A DNA stretch of 64,000 nucleotides, from positions 1 to 64,000 of the forward strand of contig CAZDQF010000015.1 of assembly GCA_964507445.1 (NCBI GenBank), given 5' to 3'. Positions 1 through 8,430 of this stretch are shown in pieces; the stretch's first letter is position 1; every line of letters starts with the position of its first letter. The notes below the pieces were generated by a model. It ran no database searches. It worked only from the letters and a program-made list of their open reading frames with translations, and was not told the origin of the DNA. The stretch is from GCA-2683135 sp964507445 (GTDB lineage: Bacteria; Planctomycetota; GCA-002687715). Both the position numbers and the translations under genes were made by a program.

Positions 1-306
1 GGCCGGGGCCGGGGCCGGGGCGCGGGGGTGGGCCTGGGGCAGGGGCTGCGTTGGCGGCGCGGCTTCCGGGCCGACGGGCAGCTCGGGTCGTTGCTGCTCC
101 TGAGGTGGCCGCTGGAGCGCGTCCTCCGCGCCCTCCATCGGCGCGTCCTCTTCCAGGTGGGTCACGTCGTCGGACTGCAGCTCGGTGTCGGCCGCGTCGA
201 GGGCGTCTCCGAACTCACTACCCTCGGATCGATCTCCATCACCGCGGACGATGCGCGGGGGTGGAGTGTCCGTCGAGCCGGGTTGTGCGAGTCTTATGGG
301 CATCAT
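1..306 (-). CDS. N-terminus of a Pro-rich acidic protein, possibly FliK (partial)
   Basis: Reading the minus strand from the ATG at 306 gives 102 codons with no stop up to the window edge. GC-rich third positions and consistent codon use mark it as coding. The visible part is low-complexity: acidic and Gln-rich in the middle, then Pro/Ala repeats near the edge encoded by a tandem GGCCGG repeat. No domain is visible. The position next to a FlgM-like gene and flagellins, and the disordered Pro/Gln-rich N-terminus, fit a flagellar hook-length control protein (FliK), whose conserved part is C-terminal and would lie outside the window. No Shine-Dalgarno is seen. A second ATG follows immediately at 303. 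A CGATAA sequence (complement of 318-323) lies about a dozen bases upstream. The function is inference only. Confidence 0.45.
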   Translation of the reverse strand, partial: MMPIRLAQPGSTDTPPPRIVRGDGDRSEGSEFGDALDAADTELQSDDVTHLEEDAPMEGAEDALQRPPQEQQRPELPVGPEAAPPTQPLPQAHPRAPAPAPA

Positions 307-662
307 GACGGCAGCGCTTATCGCAGCTTGCGTGCCGTTGTCGGGAGCCCCGCCACCGCCGTGACCCGCGAGCACGGCTCTCGGCGCCACAGATTCCTGT
401 TATTTGCGGGGTTAAGTGCGTTCTCCTGGATCCGAGAAGAGGGCGATGACCTGTGGAGTCGCGCTCAATCCCGCGTCTCGGGTACGTGAAAGCCTTTCAG
501 CGCCTTGGTTCTGGGCGAGGAAAGAACTTCGTGCCCGACAAATCTGCTGGACGGGCTATCAAGTGCGGCGCCGGAGGTCCGAAAAGGAGAGTGGTGACAC
601 CCGTTGACGGGGATCCCCGCGGTCGCGGTGACGGCGGGATCGGGCCCCGAAAGGAGAAACCC
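307..662. other. Divergent intergenic region, no gene seen
   Basis: This 356-base stretch separates the minus-strand Pro-rich gene from the plus-strand FlgM-like gene, so it should hold divergent promoters. I see no convincing coding frame. The only promoter-like words are CGATAA on the minus strand (complement of 318-323) and CCCGACAA near 533 on the plus strand, both weak matches to a sigma-28 -10 element without a good -35. Confidence 0.4.
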
Positions 663-980
663 ATGGACGTCTTCAGCATCAGCGGCGGAAACGCGCCGAA
701 GGCGCCGGACGGTGGGTCGGTAGACCCGGCTAAGAAGTCGGGCAGCCACCGCGGTGAGGGAGCATCGAAGAGCAGCGTCGCCCGAGGCAGCGACCATTAC
801 GCTGGTTCGGACGCGGCCGGCAGGGTCGCGACCCTGGTGGACACGCTCATCGCAGGGCCGGAAGGCGAGATTCGCACCGAGCTGGTGGAGCAGTTCCGAG
901 CCCTGATCCAGTTGCCGGAGTTCGACTCTCCGGAGAACGCCGCTCGGGCGGCGGAAGCGCTGCTCCGCGGCGATTCCTGA
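663..980 (+). CDS. flgM: FlgM-like anti-sigma-28 factor
   Basis: A 105-residue protein. The ATG at 663 is preceded by AGGAG at good spacing, and the frame upstream of it looks non-coding. Residues 1-50 are Gly/Ser/Lys-rich and probably disordered. Residues 55-101 resemble the FlgM C-terminal helices: a helix starting RTELVEQFRA, an aromatic-Asp turn (LPEFDSPENA) and a final Ala-rich helix ending EALL. In characterised bacteria FlgM binds FliA in the cytoplasm and is exported through the completed hook-basal body, releasing late flagellar transcription. The gene lies directly before two flagellins, and a FliA homologue is in the same window. Similarity is judged by eye, and the usual glycine of the G-x-Y turn is absent, so the assignment is probable rather than certain. 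Confidence 0.6.
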   Translation: MDVFSISGGNAPKAPDGGSVDPAKKSGSHRGEGASKSSVARGSDHYAGSDAAGRVATLVDTLIAGPEGEIRTELVEQFRALIQLPEFDSPENAARAAEALLRGDS

Positions 981-1076
981 CACACCACCGACGACGTGAG
1001 CCGGACGGGACCGTGAGGTCCCCCGCTCACCGTCCGTCCCGGGTCGCCGAAGTTCGTGTGCGCGAATCACGAACTG

Positions 1077-1107
1077 TCTCAATTCTCGACACCCTCCGCG
1101 CCGATGA
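1077..1107 (+). promoter_or_regulatory. Sigma-28-like promoter before flagellin 1
   Basis: TCTCAA (1077-1082), 17 bases, then GCCGATGA (1100-1107). The enterobacterial FliA consensus is TAAA-N15-GCCGATAA, so the -10 matches 7 of 8, while the -35 is weaker and the spacer 2 longer. The same arrangement recurs exactly at 20937. It lies 81 bases before the flagellin ATG. No experimental support. Confidence 0.5.
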
Positions 1108-1188
1108 GTGCCTTGAGGAACATCAAGCGCGCTGAGGTTCGACCGTCCCCTCAACGCCGTGCTCCTCGGAAGCGTTGGAGAGAACATC

Positions 1189-2013
1189 ATGGGACTCAGA
1201 ATCGGCACCAACGGCGCGTCTTTGACGGCCCAGCGCAACTTGCGAAAGGCCACGGACGGTCTCAACCGGACGTTTGAACGCCTGTCCACCGGGCGTCGCA
1301 TCGCCCGCGCCTCGGACGACGCCGCGGGCCTCGCCATCAGCGCGCGTCTGCACGGCCAGATCAGGAGCCTCGAGGCGTCCGTGCGTAACGCCAACGACGG
1401 GGTCAGCCTCGTCCAGACCGCGGAAGGCGGCCTGGCGGAGATCCAGTCTAGCCTGACCCGCATGCGAGAGCTGGCGGTCCAGGCCGCCAACGGCACGCTC
1501 TCGGCTTCGGATCGCGGCAACCTGGACGCGGAGTTCACCCAGCTCCGAAACTCCATCGATCAGATCGCCGGCAGCACGGACTTCAACGGCAACAGCCTGC
1601 TCGGCGGCGCCGGGACCGTGGTCCTGCAGGTGGGCGCCGGGGTCGGGGACCAGATGACCATCAACACCTTCGACGCCAGCGCGACCGGCATCGGTGGTGA
1701 CATCAGCACCCTTGACCTGAACAGCGCCGCCAACGCCACGACGGCCATCACGGCGCTCGATACGGCCATCGATGACGTCACCGGCTACCGGGGCGAGTTC
1801 GGCGCCATGCAGAACCGTCTTGACGCGACCATCAGCTCCCTGTCGATCCGCGGCGAGAACCTCGCCGCAGCCAACTCCCGGATCCTGGACGTTGACGTGG
1901 CCGCGGAGACCGCACAAATGACCCGATTCCAGGTGATCCAGCAGAGCGCCCTCAGCGTCCTGGCCCAGGCCAACGCCCAGCCTCAGGCCGCGCTGAGTCT
2001 GCTCTCCTCATGA
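1189..2013 (+). CDS. fliC: Flagellin (short, copy 1)
   Basis: A 274-residue flagellin, the subunit of the external filament, exported through the flagellar type III apparatus. The start at 1189 (MGLRIGTN) matches flagellin N-termini and its paralogue, and an in-frame upstream ATG at 1159 would add ten non-homologous residues. Residues 1-140 carry the D0/D1 helices: LNRTFERLSTGRRI, ASDDAAGLAI, NDGVSLVQTAEGGLAEIQ, MRELAVQAANG and the STDFNG motif. About 45 residues of variable beta region follow, then the C-terminal D1/D0 helices ending ALSLLSS. It is much shorter than enterobacterial flagellins, with essentially no D2/D3. A sigma-28-like promoter lies upstream and a large hairpin terminator downstream. 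The next gene is a close paralogue. Confidence 0.97.
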   Translation: MGLRIGTNGASLTAQRNLRKATDGLNRTFERLSTGRRIARASDDAAGLAISARLHGQIRSLEASVRNANDGVSLVQTAEGGLAEIQSSLTRMRELAVQAANGTLSASDRGNLDAEFTQLRNSIDQIAGSTDFNGNSLLGGAGTVVLQVGAGVGDQMTINTFDASATGIGGDISTLDLNSAANATTAITALDTAIDDVTGYRGEFGAMQNRLDATISSLSIRGENLAAANSRILDVDVAAETAQMTRFQVIQQSALSVLAQANAQPQAALSLLSS

Positions 2014-2044
2014 CCTGAGGTTTAACCCACCAGACCAGCCTCCA

Positions 2045-2067
2045 CGGGATCGCTCCCACCGATCCCG
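2045..2067 (+). terminator. Small hairpin after flagellin 1
   Basis: CGGGATCG (2045-2052) and CGATCCCG (2060-2067) form an 8-bp stem around a 7-base loop, 32 bases after the flagellin stop. There is no T-run. It may act as a 3' mRNA stabiliser or as part of the stronger terminator just downstream. Confidence 0.4.
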
Positions 2068-2077
2068 CCTCCCCCCA

Positions 2078-2177
2078 GGACGGGCCCCCCCCCCCCCCCC
2101 CCCGGGACCGCCCCCCCCGCCCCCGCCCCCCCCCCGCCCGGCCCCCCCGCCCCGGGGGGGGGGGCCCGTCCCTTTTT
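2078..2177 (+). terminator. Poly-C/poly-G hairpin with T-run between the flagellins
   Basis: GGACGGG followed by a long C run (from 2078) pairs with a G run followed by CCCGTCC (ending 2171), and TTTTT follows at 2173-2177. This has the layout of an intrinsic terminator for flagellin 1, with a stem of at least 15 bp. Between the arms lie about 70 bases of almost pure C broken by a few G and A. That part is low complexity and may be a real expanded tract or an assembly error at a hard hairpin. Confidence 0.6.
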
Positions 2178-2200
2178 CAGACGATTTGTCACGGGTGGTG

Positions 2201-2230
2201 TCTAAAGATCCAACAGCCGTGGATCGATAG
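2201..2230 (+). promoter_or_regulatory. Sigma-28-like promoter before flagellin 2
   Basis: TCTAAA (2201-2206) and ATCGATAG (2223-2230), 16 bases apart. The -35 contains the classical TAAA and the -10 shares CGATA with GCCGATAA. It lies after the hairpin terminator and 125 bases before the second flagellin start, so this gene probably has its own FliA-type promoter. Confidence 0.5.
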
Positions 2231-2354
2231 AGAAGGTGTGAGGAGAGATCCGACACTGTTCGGTTCTCAGTTGTTGCAGTACCGCCGGAATTCTGAGCAG
2301 TCCATTGGAGGAAGCGCTCGGGCATTGACGGCATGGAGGTGAGGAGGGAGTTCC

Positions 2355-3176
2355 ATGGGACTCAGGATCGGGACGAACGTCCAATCGTTGACCGCGCAGC
2401 GCAACATGGCCCAGGCCACCAACGCGCTGAATCGTAACTTCGCGCGCCTGTCCACCGGCCGGCGCATCGCCAGCGCGTCAGACGACGCCGCAGGCCTCGC
2501 CATCGGCGCACGGCTGAACGCCCAGGTGCGCAGCCTCGACGCCGCCGTTCGGAACGCGAACGACGGCATCAGCATGGTGCAGACCGCTGAGGGAGGCCTG
2601 GCCGAGATCCAGAACAACCTCACCCGCATGCGTGAGCTCGCGGTGCAGGCGGCCAACGGCACCCTGGCGGCCGGCGACCGTACCGCCCTGGACGCGGAGT
2701 TCACCCAGCTGGCCAGCTCCATCGACCAGATCGCGGGCAGCACGGACTTCAACGGCACCGGCCTGCTCAACGCGGCCGGCACCGTGGCCCTGCAGGTGGG
2801 CGCTGGCACCACCGCCAACGACACCCTGTCCGTCAACACCTACGACGCCACCGCCGCCACTCTCGGAGTTGGCGCCGTCATCAACCTGACCAGCGCCGCC
2901 AACGCCACCACGGCGATCACCGCGCTGGACACCGCCATCGACAACGTCACCGGTTACCGGGGCAACTACGGCGCCTTCCAGAACCGCCTGGATGCGACCA
3001 TCTCGTCCCTGTCGATCCGGTCCGAGAACCTGGCCGCCGCCAACTCCCGCATCATGGATGTGGACGTGGCGTCGGAGACCGCCAGCATGACGAAGAACTC
3101 GATCCTGCAGCAGGCGGCCCTGTCCGTTCTCGCCCAGGCCAACTCGCAGCCCTCGGCCGCCCTCTCCTTGCTGTAA
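2355..3176 (+). CDS. fliC: Flagellin (short, copy 2)
   Basis: A 273-residue flagellin that can be aligned by eye along its whole length with the upstream copy. GAGGAGGGAG stands before the ATG at 2355. The N-terminal helices are nearly identical to copy 1 (LSTGRRI, SDDAAGLAI, AEGGLAEIQ, MRELAVQAANGTL, STDFNG). The central region (residues about 140-185, rich in Thr/Ala/Asn) differs most, and the C-terminus (ALSVLAQANSQP, ending ALSLL) is conserved. Two tandem copies with separate promoter-like sites suggest a filament built from two closely related flagellins. A GC-rich hairpin lies 16 bases after the stop. Confidence 0.97.
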   Translation: MGLRIGTNVQSLTAQRNMAQATNALNRNFARLSTGRRIASASDDAAGLAIGARLNAQVRSLDAAVRNANDGISMVQTAEGGLAEIQNNLTRMRELAVQAANGTLAAGDRTALDAEFTQLASSIDQIAGSTDFNGTGLLNAAGTVALQVGAGTTANDTLSVNTYDATAATLGVGAVINLTSAANATTAITALDTAIDNVTGYRGNYGAFQNRLDATISSLSIRSENLAAANSRIMDVDVASETASMTKNSILQQAALSVLAQANSQPSAALSLL

Positions 3177-3191
3177 GAGGGTTCGTCGTGT

Positions 3192-3215
3192 CGCTCACCG
3201 GGAGGCCGGTGAGCG
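3192..3215 (+). terminator. Hairpin after flagellin 2
   Basis: CGCTCACCGG (3192-3201) and CCGGTGAGCG (3206-3215) form a perfect 10-bp stem with a 4-base loop. No T-run follows, so it is either a weak intrinsic terminator or a 3'-end stabilising structure. Confidence 0.5.
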
Positions 3216-3360
3216 CGATCAGACACCTCGCCGGCGTATCACGGTGCGCCGGGTCTTGATCCGTTCGAGGCCATCAGTCCTCCATGGGGCCGACGCGCAT
3301 CCGCGTGTCGGCCCTGCTTGATTGGCGCCTCCGTGGCCCGGTTCCCGTTATGCTGCTGCC

Positions 3361-5823
3361 ATGAGGAACCCCCTCCTCGTCCTGCTGCTGGTGAGCGGCG
3401 CCTCGGCCCAGTCGGGCAAGCTGCTTCATCATTGGAGCGCACCGGATCAGCTTCCGGGCATGACCATGGAGGAGATCGTCCCCGGTCGCTCGGCGGGGGT
3501 GCTTGACGGCAAGACCCGTCTGCAGGTCACCGACGATCACCGGACCGTGGCCTTGCCCAAGCGCAGGATGAGCGTCGGTGCCTGGGTGCGTGTGGATCGT
3601 TCCCAGTCCTGGGGCGGCATCGTCTCCTGCATCCACGACAACGGGCCGGTGGAGTCCGGCTGGCTGTTGGGTTTCAACGAGGACAACTTCTGCTTCGCTC
3701 TCGCCTCCAAGGGAGCGGATGACGGCGACGGGTTGCTCACGTACCTGAGGTCGTCGCGGACCTTCACCCCCGGGGCGTGGCACCACGTGGTGGGGACCTA
3801 TGACGGCAAGACCATGCGGCTCTGGGTGGACGGGGAGCCGGCGGGGGAGAGCGCGGTCCAGTCTGGCGACATCCTTTACCCGGAGCGCACCTGGTTCCAG
3901 GTAGGCGCCTACAAGGACAGCAACGAGGACTTCCCCATGGTGGGTCGGATCCACTCCGCCTGGGTTCGTTCCGGCGCCCTCGATCGAAGAGGCGTGCGCC
4001 GGCTGTGGCGCCAGAAGTCCGAGGGTTGGCCGGCGGCGAAGGCTCCGCCCAGCAAGGGGATCACGGAGGCGGAGCTGGCGGGCCCCATCGACCGGGGCGT
4101 GAGGTGGCTCCTCTCCCAGCAGCAGGCGGACGGGTCCTGGCCGGGGATCGAGCGCGACTACTACGTGGGACAGACGGCGCTCTGCCTCTACACCCTGGTC
4201 AAGTGCGGGCTGCCCAAGGACCACCCGGCGGTGCGCGCCGCGCTGTCCTACCTGCGGGGTCGCGACTACCGGCGGACCTACGACCTGGGCATCGTCCTGA
4301 TGGCGTTCTCAGAGATGAAGGGGGTCGTGCCGGAGTCGGAGATCCGTCGCCTCGCCACCAACCTGATGAAGCTCTGCGGCAACGGTTCCACCCGTCGCCC
4401 GGCTCGCTGGGGCTATCCGTTCGGGTTCTCCCAGGCCGGTGTGGAGAACGGGGATGTGGGCTACGAGGACATCTCCAACACCCAGTACGCCCTGCTGGGA
4501 CTCCGGGCCGCCTGGAAGGCGGGGGTCAAGGTGGGCAAGAAGCGTTTCTGGGAGCGCGTGGCTTCGGCCCTGGTCTCGGACCAGGGGGCGTACGGCGGCT
4601 TCGGCTACCGCCACGGGGCCACCAAGCAGACCTCCAGCCTGACCTCCGCCGGGGTCTGTTCTCTGGTGATCGTCGGTGACATCCTGGAGGAGGTGCGCGG
4701 CGCCAAGGGGATTCGTGGTCGTGTCAGGGCAGGGATCAACAACGGGGTCATGTGGTTCCGCAACCACTGGTCCGTGACCCGGAACATCAACGGCGGCGCC
4801 GCCTGGTACTACTACTTCATGTACGGGCTCGAGCGCATCGGGTCCTACACGCGCCGTGACCGCCTCGCTGAGCGCGACTGGCACAGCGACGGATCGCGGG
4901 TGATCATCTCTCGCCAGGCGAAGAGCGGTCGCTGGGGTGACGGCGACATGGACACGTGCTTCGCCCTGCTCTTCCTGCGTCGGGGATCTCGTTCCTCGGG
5001 CCTCGGGCCGCGGATGCGCGCAGAGGCGAAGACCAGGCCCACCGATGCCTTTGTCATCGGCGCCAACGGGGAGGATCCCCTGGTGGCCTGGGTGCGACGG
5101 GTGGGCCCGGACGTGCGCGACGCCCTGGATACGGGAGCGGGCACGTTGCGGTGGGAAGTCGACGGACGCGCGGCGGCAGAGCGTGAGGGGGTGGACCGCG
5201 ACGGGTTGTTCGCCATAGCCTCCAACCTGGAGGCGCCGTTGACCCGCAACGGGACGGTCACCATCACCGCCTTCATCGACGTGAAGGGGCGGGCGAAGCC
5301 CTACGCGAGCAACGCTCTTGAGTTGTGGATCGACGGCGTGGAGGAGCGCTGGCATCGGGAGGCGGTGCGGGACACGGCGCGCAACCTGGTGCCGTCGGAG
5401 GGGGTCACGGCGTCCGCCAGCTCCTACGCGCCCCCGGCCCGCTGGAGCACGGGCGCTCCCGGCAATGTCGGTGATCGGCGTTACGCCTCGTCGTGGCGTT
5501 GTGCCAGCGGAGATCGGACCCCGTGGGTCTCCATGAAGCTCCCCAAGCCCGTCCGTGCGTCGGTCATGAAACTAGCGGTGGAGAACGTGACGGAGGCGGA
5601 CATCACCATCAACGGGCGCGACCCCTTCCGCGTCACCCTGGATGGGACATCGGGGCGCAAGCAGACCATCGTGTTCAAGACGCTCCGGGTGCGCTCCGTG
5701 CGCGTGACGATCCGCGGCCGCAAGGTCGATGCCCGGGGCGTGGGGGTCAAGGAGATCGAGCTGTTCCGGGACCTGCTCCCGGAGGAGCGGGGGGACGTCG
5801 TGCTGGTGACGGACCGTCGGTGA
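3361..5823 (+). CDS. Secreted LamG / squalene-cyclase-like / discoidin-like protein
   Basis: An 820-residue protein with a signal peptide (residues 1-17, LLVLLLVSGASA core). I chose the ATG at 3361 because the signal peptide begins there; the in-frame extension from 3322 is not signal-like. Residues about 50-215 resemble a LamG/concanavalin-type fold (WHHVVGTYDGKTMRLWVDG). Residues about 240-550 resemble the alpha/alpha-barrel repeats of squalene-hopene cyclases (RGVRWLLSQQQADGSWPG, QTALCLYTLV, GGFGYRHGA). I did not find the D-x-D-D motif of class II cyclases, so enzymatic activity is doubtful. Residues about 675-815 resemble an F5/8 type C (discoidin) domain ending VKEIELFRD. It is probably a periplasmic or surface carbohydrate/protein-binding protein. 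It ends 14 bases from the convergent kinase gene and has no obvious flagellar link. Confidence 0.8.
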   Translation: MRNPLLVLLLVSGASAQSGKLLHHWSAPDQLPGMTMEEIVPGRSAGVLDGKTRLQVTDDHRTVALPKRRMSVGAWVRVDRSQSWGGIVSCIHDNGPVESGWLLGFNEDNFCFALASKGADDGDGLLTYLRSSRTFTPGAWHHVVGTYDGKTMRLWVDGEPAGESAVQSGDILYPERTWFQVGAYKDSNEDFPMVGRIHSAWVRSGALDRRGVRRLWRQKSEGWPAAKAPPSKGITEAELAGPIDRGVRWLLSQQQADGSWPGIERDYYVGQTALCLYTLVKCGLPKDHPAVRAALSYLRGRDYRRTYDLGIVLMAFSEMKGVVPESEIRRLATNLMKLCGNGSTRRPARWGYPFGFSQAGVENGDVGYEDISNTQYALLGLRAAWKAGVKVGKKRFWERVASALVSDQGAYGGFGYRHGATKQTSSLTSAGVCSLVIVGDILEEVRGAKGIRGRVRAGINNGVMWFRNHWSVTRNINGGAAWYYYFMYGLERIGSYTRRDRLAERDWHSDGSRVIISRQAKSGRWGDGDMDTCFALLFLRRGSRSSGLGPRMRAEAKTRPTDAFVIGANGEDPLVAWVRRVGPDVRDALDTGAGTLRWEVDGRAAAEREGVDRDGLFAIASNLEAPLTRNGTVTITAFIDVKGRAKPYASNALELWIDGVEERWHREAVRDTARNLVPSEGVTASASSYAPPARWSTGAPGNVGDRRYASSWRCASGDRTPWVSMKLPKPVRASVMKLAVENVTEADITINGRDPFRVTLDGTSGRKQTIVFKTLRVRSVRVTIRGRKVDARGVGVKEIELFRDLLPEERGDVVLVTDRR

Positions 5824-5836
5824 TCTCGGCGGCGGC

Positions 5837-8398
5837 TCAGCCACCCCGTTGCCGGAGCCGCTCGAGTGACTCTCTCAGGTCGTCCCGGTTCTGCTGCGGG
5901 ATGGCCGCGTTGTCCTTGACCTTCTCGTGAGTCTTCTCCAGGACCTCGAGCGCCGCCTCCTGCTGGTCCGATCGGAGCAGGCACCTGGCGGCGGCCATGG
6001 CCACGGCCACGTTGCCGTATCCGGAGTCCTTCAGCAGCGAGACGAACAGCTCCGCCGCCTCTTCGAAGCGGCCGGTCTCGGACAGGAGCCGGCTCAGATT
6101 CTGTCGCGGCAGCGTCCGCGTGGGCGCGTGCTTGATGGCGGTCCGCCACGCCTGCTCCGCGGCCTCGGTGTCGCCAGTGTCCATGTAGAACACCCCGGAC
6201 CAGGTGAGGGTCTGGGGGTCCGTGGGGTCGCTCTTCAGCGCCCGGTCGAGGAGCGCGCGGGCCTCCTCATGTTCACCCTGGTTACGCAGGGAGATGGCGA
6301 GGGCCCTGAGGGTGAGGACGTGCTCCTGTTCGTACTCCAGGGCCTCTCGCCACACCTCCATGGCGCCGTCTGGGTCGCCGGCCCGTTGCCTGGCCAAACC
6401 CAGGTTGAAGCGTGGTAGCACGTGATCCGGGAGCCGCTCCACGGCCAGCTCGAACTGCTTCATGGCGTCATCCGTGCGGCCCAGCTTCTGCAGGACCACG
6501 CCCATGTTCACCAGGGCGCTGATGGATGAAGGGTCGATGTCGAGGGCGCGCTGGTAGGCCTCCAGGGCCCGGTCGAACCGCGGCTGGACCATGGGGTTGG
6601 TCTCGTCAAGCTGTGCGTGCATCAGCCCCCCGGAGGTGCGGGGTCGGCTCATGGGCGCCCCGCCGTTGATGAAGGCGCTGTAGATCCAGGTCTCGGGGGA
6701 GTCGGGCCAGAGGGATCGCAGCTCCACTTCGCATTGCAGGATCATCTCCCTGTCGCCGGCCATGAGGGCGGCGAAGGCCCGTTGCTGGTGATAGAGGGCG
6801 CGCGCTCGGGGTGCGAGGAGGGCCGCGCGGTCCAGGGCCTTGCGCGCCCGTTCCAAGGCTCCTTCGCGCTGGGCATGGAGCAAGGTGATGCCGATCAGGA
6901 AGTGACCCAGGGCGGTTCGGGCGGGCTTCGCGTTCTCCAGGATACGCGTGGCCTCCTCCTTCTTGCCGGTCTTTCGGAGAGCGTCGATCTGGAGCAGCTG
7001 GAAAGGGGTGGTGTCGCGGATCGCCGCCGGCAGGGAGGACAGCAGATCCAGCAGCTCCGTCATGCGCCGCTCCTTGCGGAGGACGAGGGCCAACCCCAGG
7101 TTCGCCTCGGTCTGGACGGAGGGTTCTGTCACCAGCTCCCCGAAGAGCCGTTCGGCGTCGCCGTACCGGCGTTCGTTGTAGGCCAGGTAGGCCCGTTCCA
7201 GTCTGGTCTCCAGCTTCTCCAGCCTGCGCACCTCCTCCGCCTGCTGTTTTCGAGGGAGCTCTGCCAGGACCATGCCTCCGAGGACCGACGCCGCGAGCGC
7301 CAGCAGCAGGACCAGGGAGCTGAGGAGGGCTGCCGTTGGATGGCGCCCCGCCCATCGCTGCATGCGCCCGAGGAGGGACGGCGGTCGGGCGGTGATGGGC
7401 TCCCTGCGACGGAAGCGGGCCAGGTCCTCCGCCAGGGCCGCGGCGGTTGAGTAGCGCCGGTCCGGGCTCTTCTCCATGGCCACCTGCGCGATCACCGCCA
7501 GGTCCTTGGGGACGACGTCGTTCACCGTGTGCGCGGCCGCCGGGTCCCGGTTCAGGATCATGCCGAAGAGGGCTTCCCGGGTGGCGGCCACGAACGGGCG
7601 CCGGTGGGTGAGCATCTCGTAGAGGACGACCCCGAGGGCGTAGATGTCGCTGCGGCTGTCCACCGGAGCGTGCTCCTTCAACCGCTCCGGGGCCATGTAG
7701 GCAGGCGTCCCGAACAGGTCTCCCTCCTGTGTCAGGGTCGGCAGGTCGGCGTCATCGGCGCGGGCGAGGCCGAAGTCCAGGATCACGGAGCGCCCCTCCG
7801 GCGTCACCATGATGTTCCCCGGCTTGATGTCGCGGTGGATGACTCCGTCGACGTGGGCCGTGTGAAGGGCGCGGGCGGTCTCCTCAAGGATGCGCGCCAC
7901 CTCCTGGATGTCCTCCCGCGTCGACGGGGGAGGGGTGCTCTTGTTTCGCTGCAGGACCGTCTCCCCCTCCACCAGCTGCATGGCGATGTAGGGGAGTCCG
8001 CGGCTGTGGCCGGAGCCGTAGACCTTGCAGATGCCTGGGTCGTCCAGGCGGGACGCCGTGGCGGCCTCCCGATGGAACCGCTCCGTCGCTTCCGAGTCGG
8101 CGGCGCCCGAGTGGCTCATGACCTTGAGGGCCACGGACCTCCCGAGCTGCTCATCCCGGGCTTCGTAGACCACGCCCATGCCGCCTCTGCCCAGCTCCCG
8201 CACCACCCGGTAGTGGTCGATGATGACGGGCGGGCTCTCGAGGGCGGCCGCGCCCTCGCGCAAGGCGCTGGTCAGCACCTGCCACGCATCCTGGGCGGCG
8301 TCGGGATCGGACCTCGCCAGGTCCTTCAGGGTCGTCTCGTCGCCGTCGGCGCGGATGAAGAAGTCCCCGGTGCTCAGTGTGCGTTCGTCGTCGCTCAT
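5837..8398 (-). CDS. Ser/Thr protein kinase with TPR repeats
   Basis: An 853-residue membrane kinase. The ATG at 8398 has AGGA upstream; a GTG at 8413 would add five residues. Residues about 62-330 hold a Hanks-type kinase domain: GRGGMGVVYEA loop, Lys in VALKVM, catalytic VIHRDIKPGN, LDFGLA in place of DFG-x, and GTPAYMAPERL. A single hydrophobic segment (SSLVLLLALAASVLGGMVL) follows, then about ten TPR-type helical repeats to the C-terminus. Kinase inside and TPR outside is the PknB-like layout common in Planctomycetes. The ligand and substrates cannot be read from the sequence. It is convergent with the LamG protein and is followed upstream by the FliA sub-operon with only 32 bases between coding ends, so it may be read from the same direction. 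Confidence 0.93.
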   Translation of the reverse strand: MSDDERTLSTGDFFIRADGDETTLKDLARSDPDAAQDAWQVLTSALREGAAALESPPVIIDHYRVVRELGRGGMGVVYEARDEQLGRSVALKVMSHSGAADSEATERFHREAATASRLDDPGICKVYGSGHSRGLPYIAMQLVEGETVLQRNKSTPPPSTREDIQEVARILEETARALHTAHVDGVIHRDIKPGNIMVTPEGRSVILDFGLARADDADLPTLTQEGDLFGTPAYMAPERLKEHAPVDSRSDIYALGVVLYEMLTHRRPFVAATREALFGMILNRDPAAAHTVNDVVPKDLAVIAQVAMEKSPDRRYSTAAALAEDLARFRRREPITARPPSLLGRMQRWAGRHPTAALLSSLVLLLALAASVLGGMVLAELPRKQQAEEVRRLEKLETRLERAYLAYNERRYGDAERLFGELVTEPSVQTEANLGLALVLRKERRMTELLDLLSSLPAAIRDTTPFQLLQIDALRKTGKKEEATRILENAKPARTALGHFLIGITLLHAQREGALERARKALDRAALLAPRARALYHQQRAFAALMAGDREMILQCEVELRSLWPDSPETWIYSAFINGGAPMSRPRTSGGLMHAQLDETNPMVQPRFDRALEAYQRALDIDPSSISALVNMGVVLQKLGRTDDAMKQFELAVERLPDHVLPRFNLGLARQRAGDPDGAMEVWREALEYEQEHVLTLRALAISLRNQGEHEEARALLDRALKSDPTDPQTLTWSGVFYMDTGDTEAAEQAWRTAIKHAPTRTLPRQNLSRLLSETGRFEEAAELFVSLLKDSGYGNVAVAMAAARCLLRSDQQEAALEVLEKTHEKVKDNAAIPQQNRDDLRESLERLRQRGG

Positions 8399-8430
8399 CG
8401 GGCGTCCTGCCACCCGGCAGGATAACCCGA

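Noticed and set aside
465..1556. Long open frame on the minus strand opposite the FlgM-like gene and flagellin 1
   Set aside because: It is a GC-rich shadow of real genes with no domain similarity.
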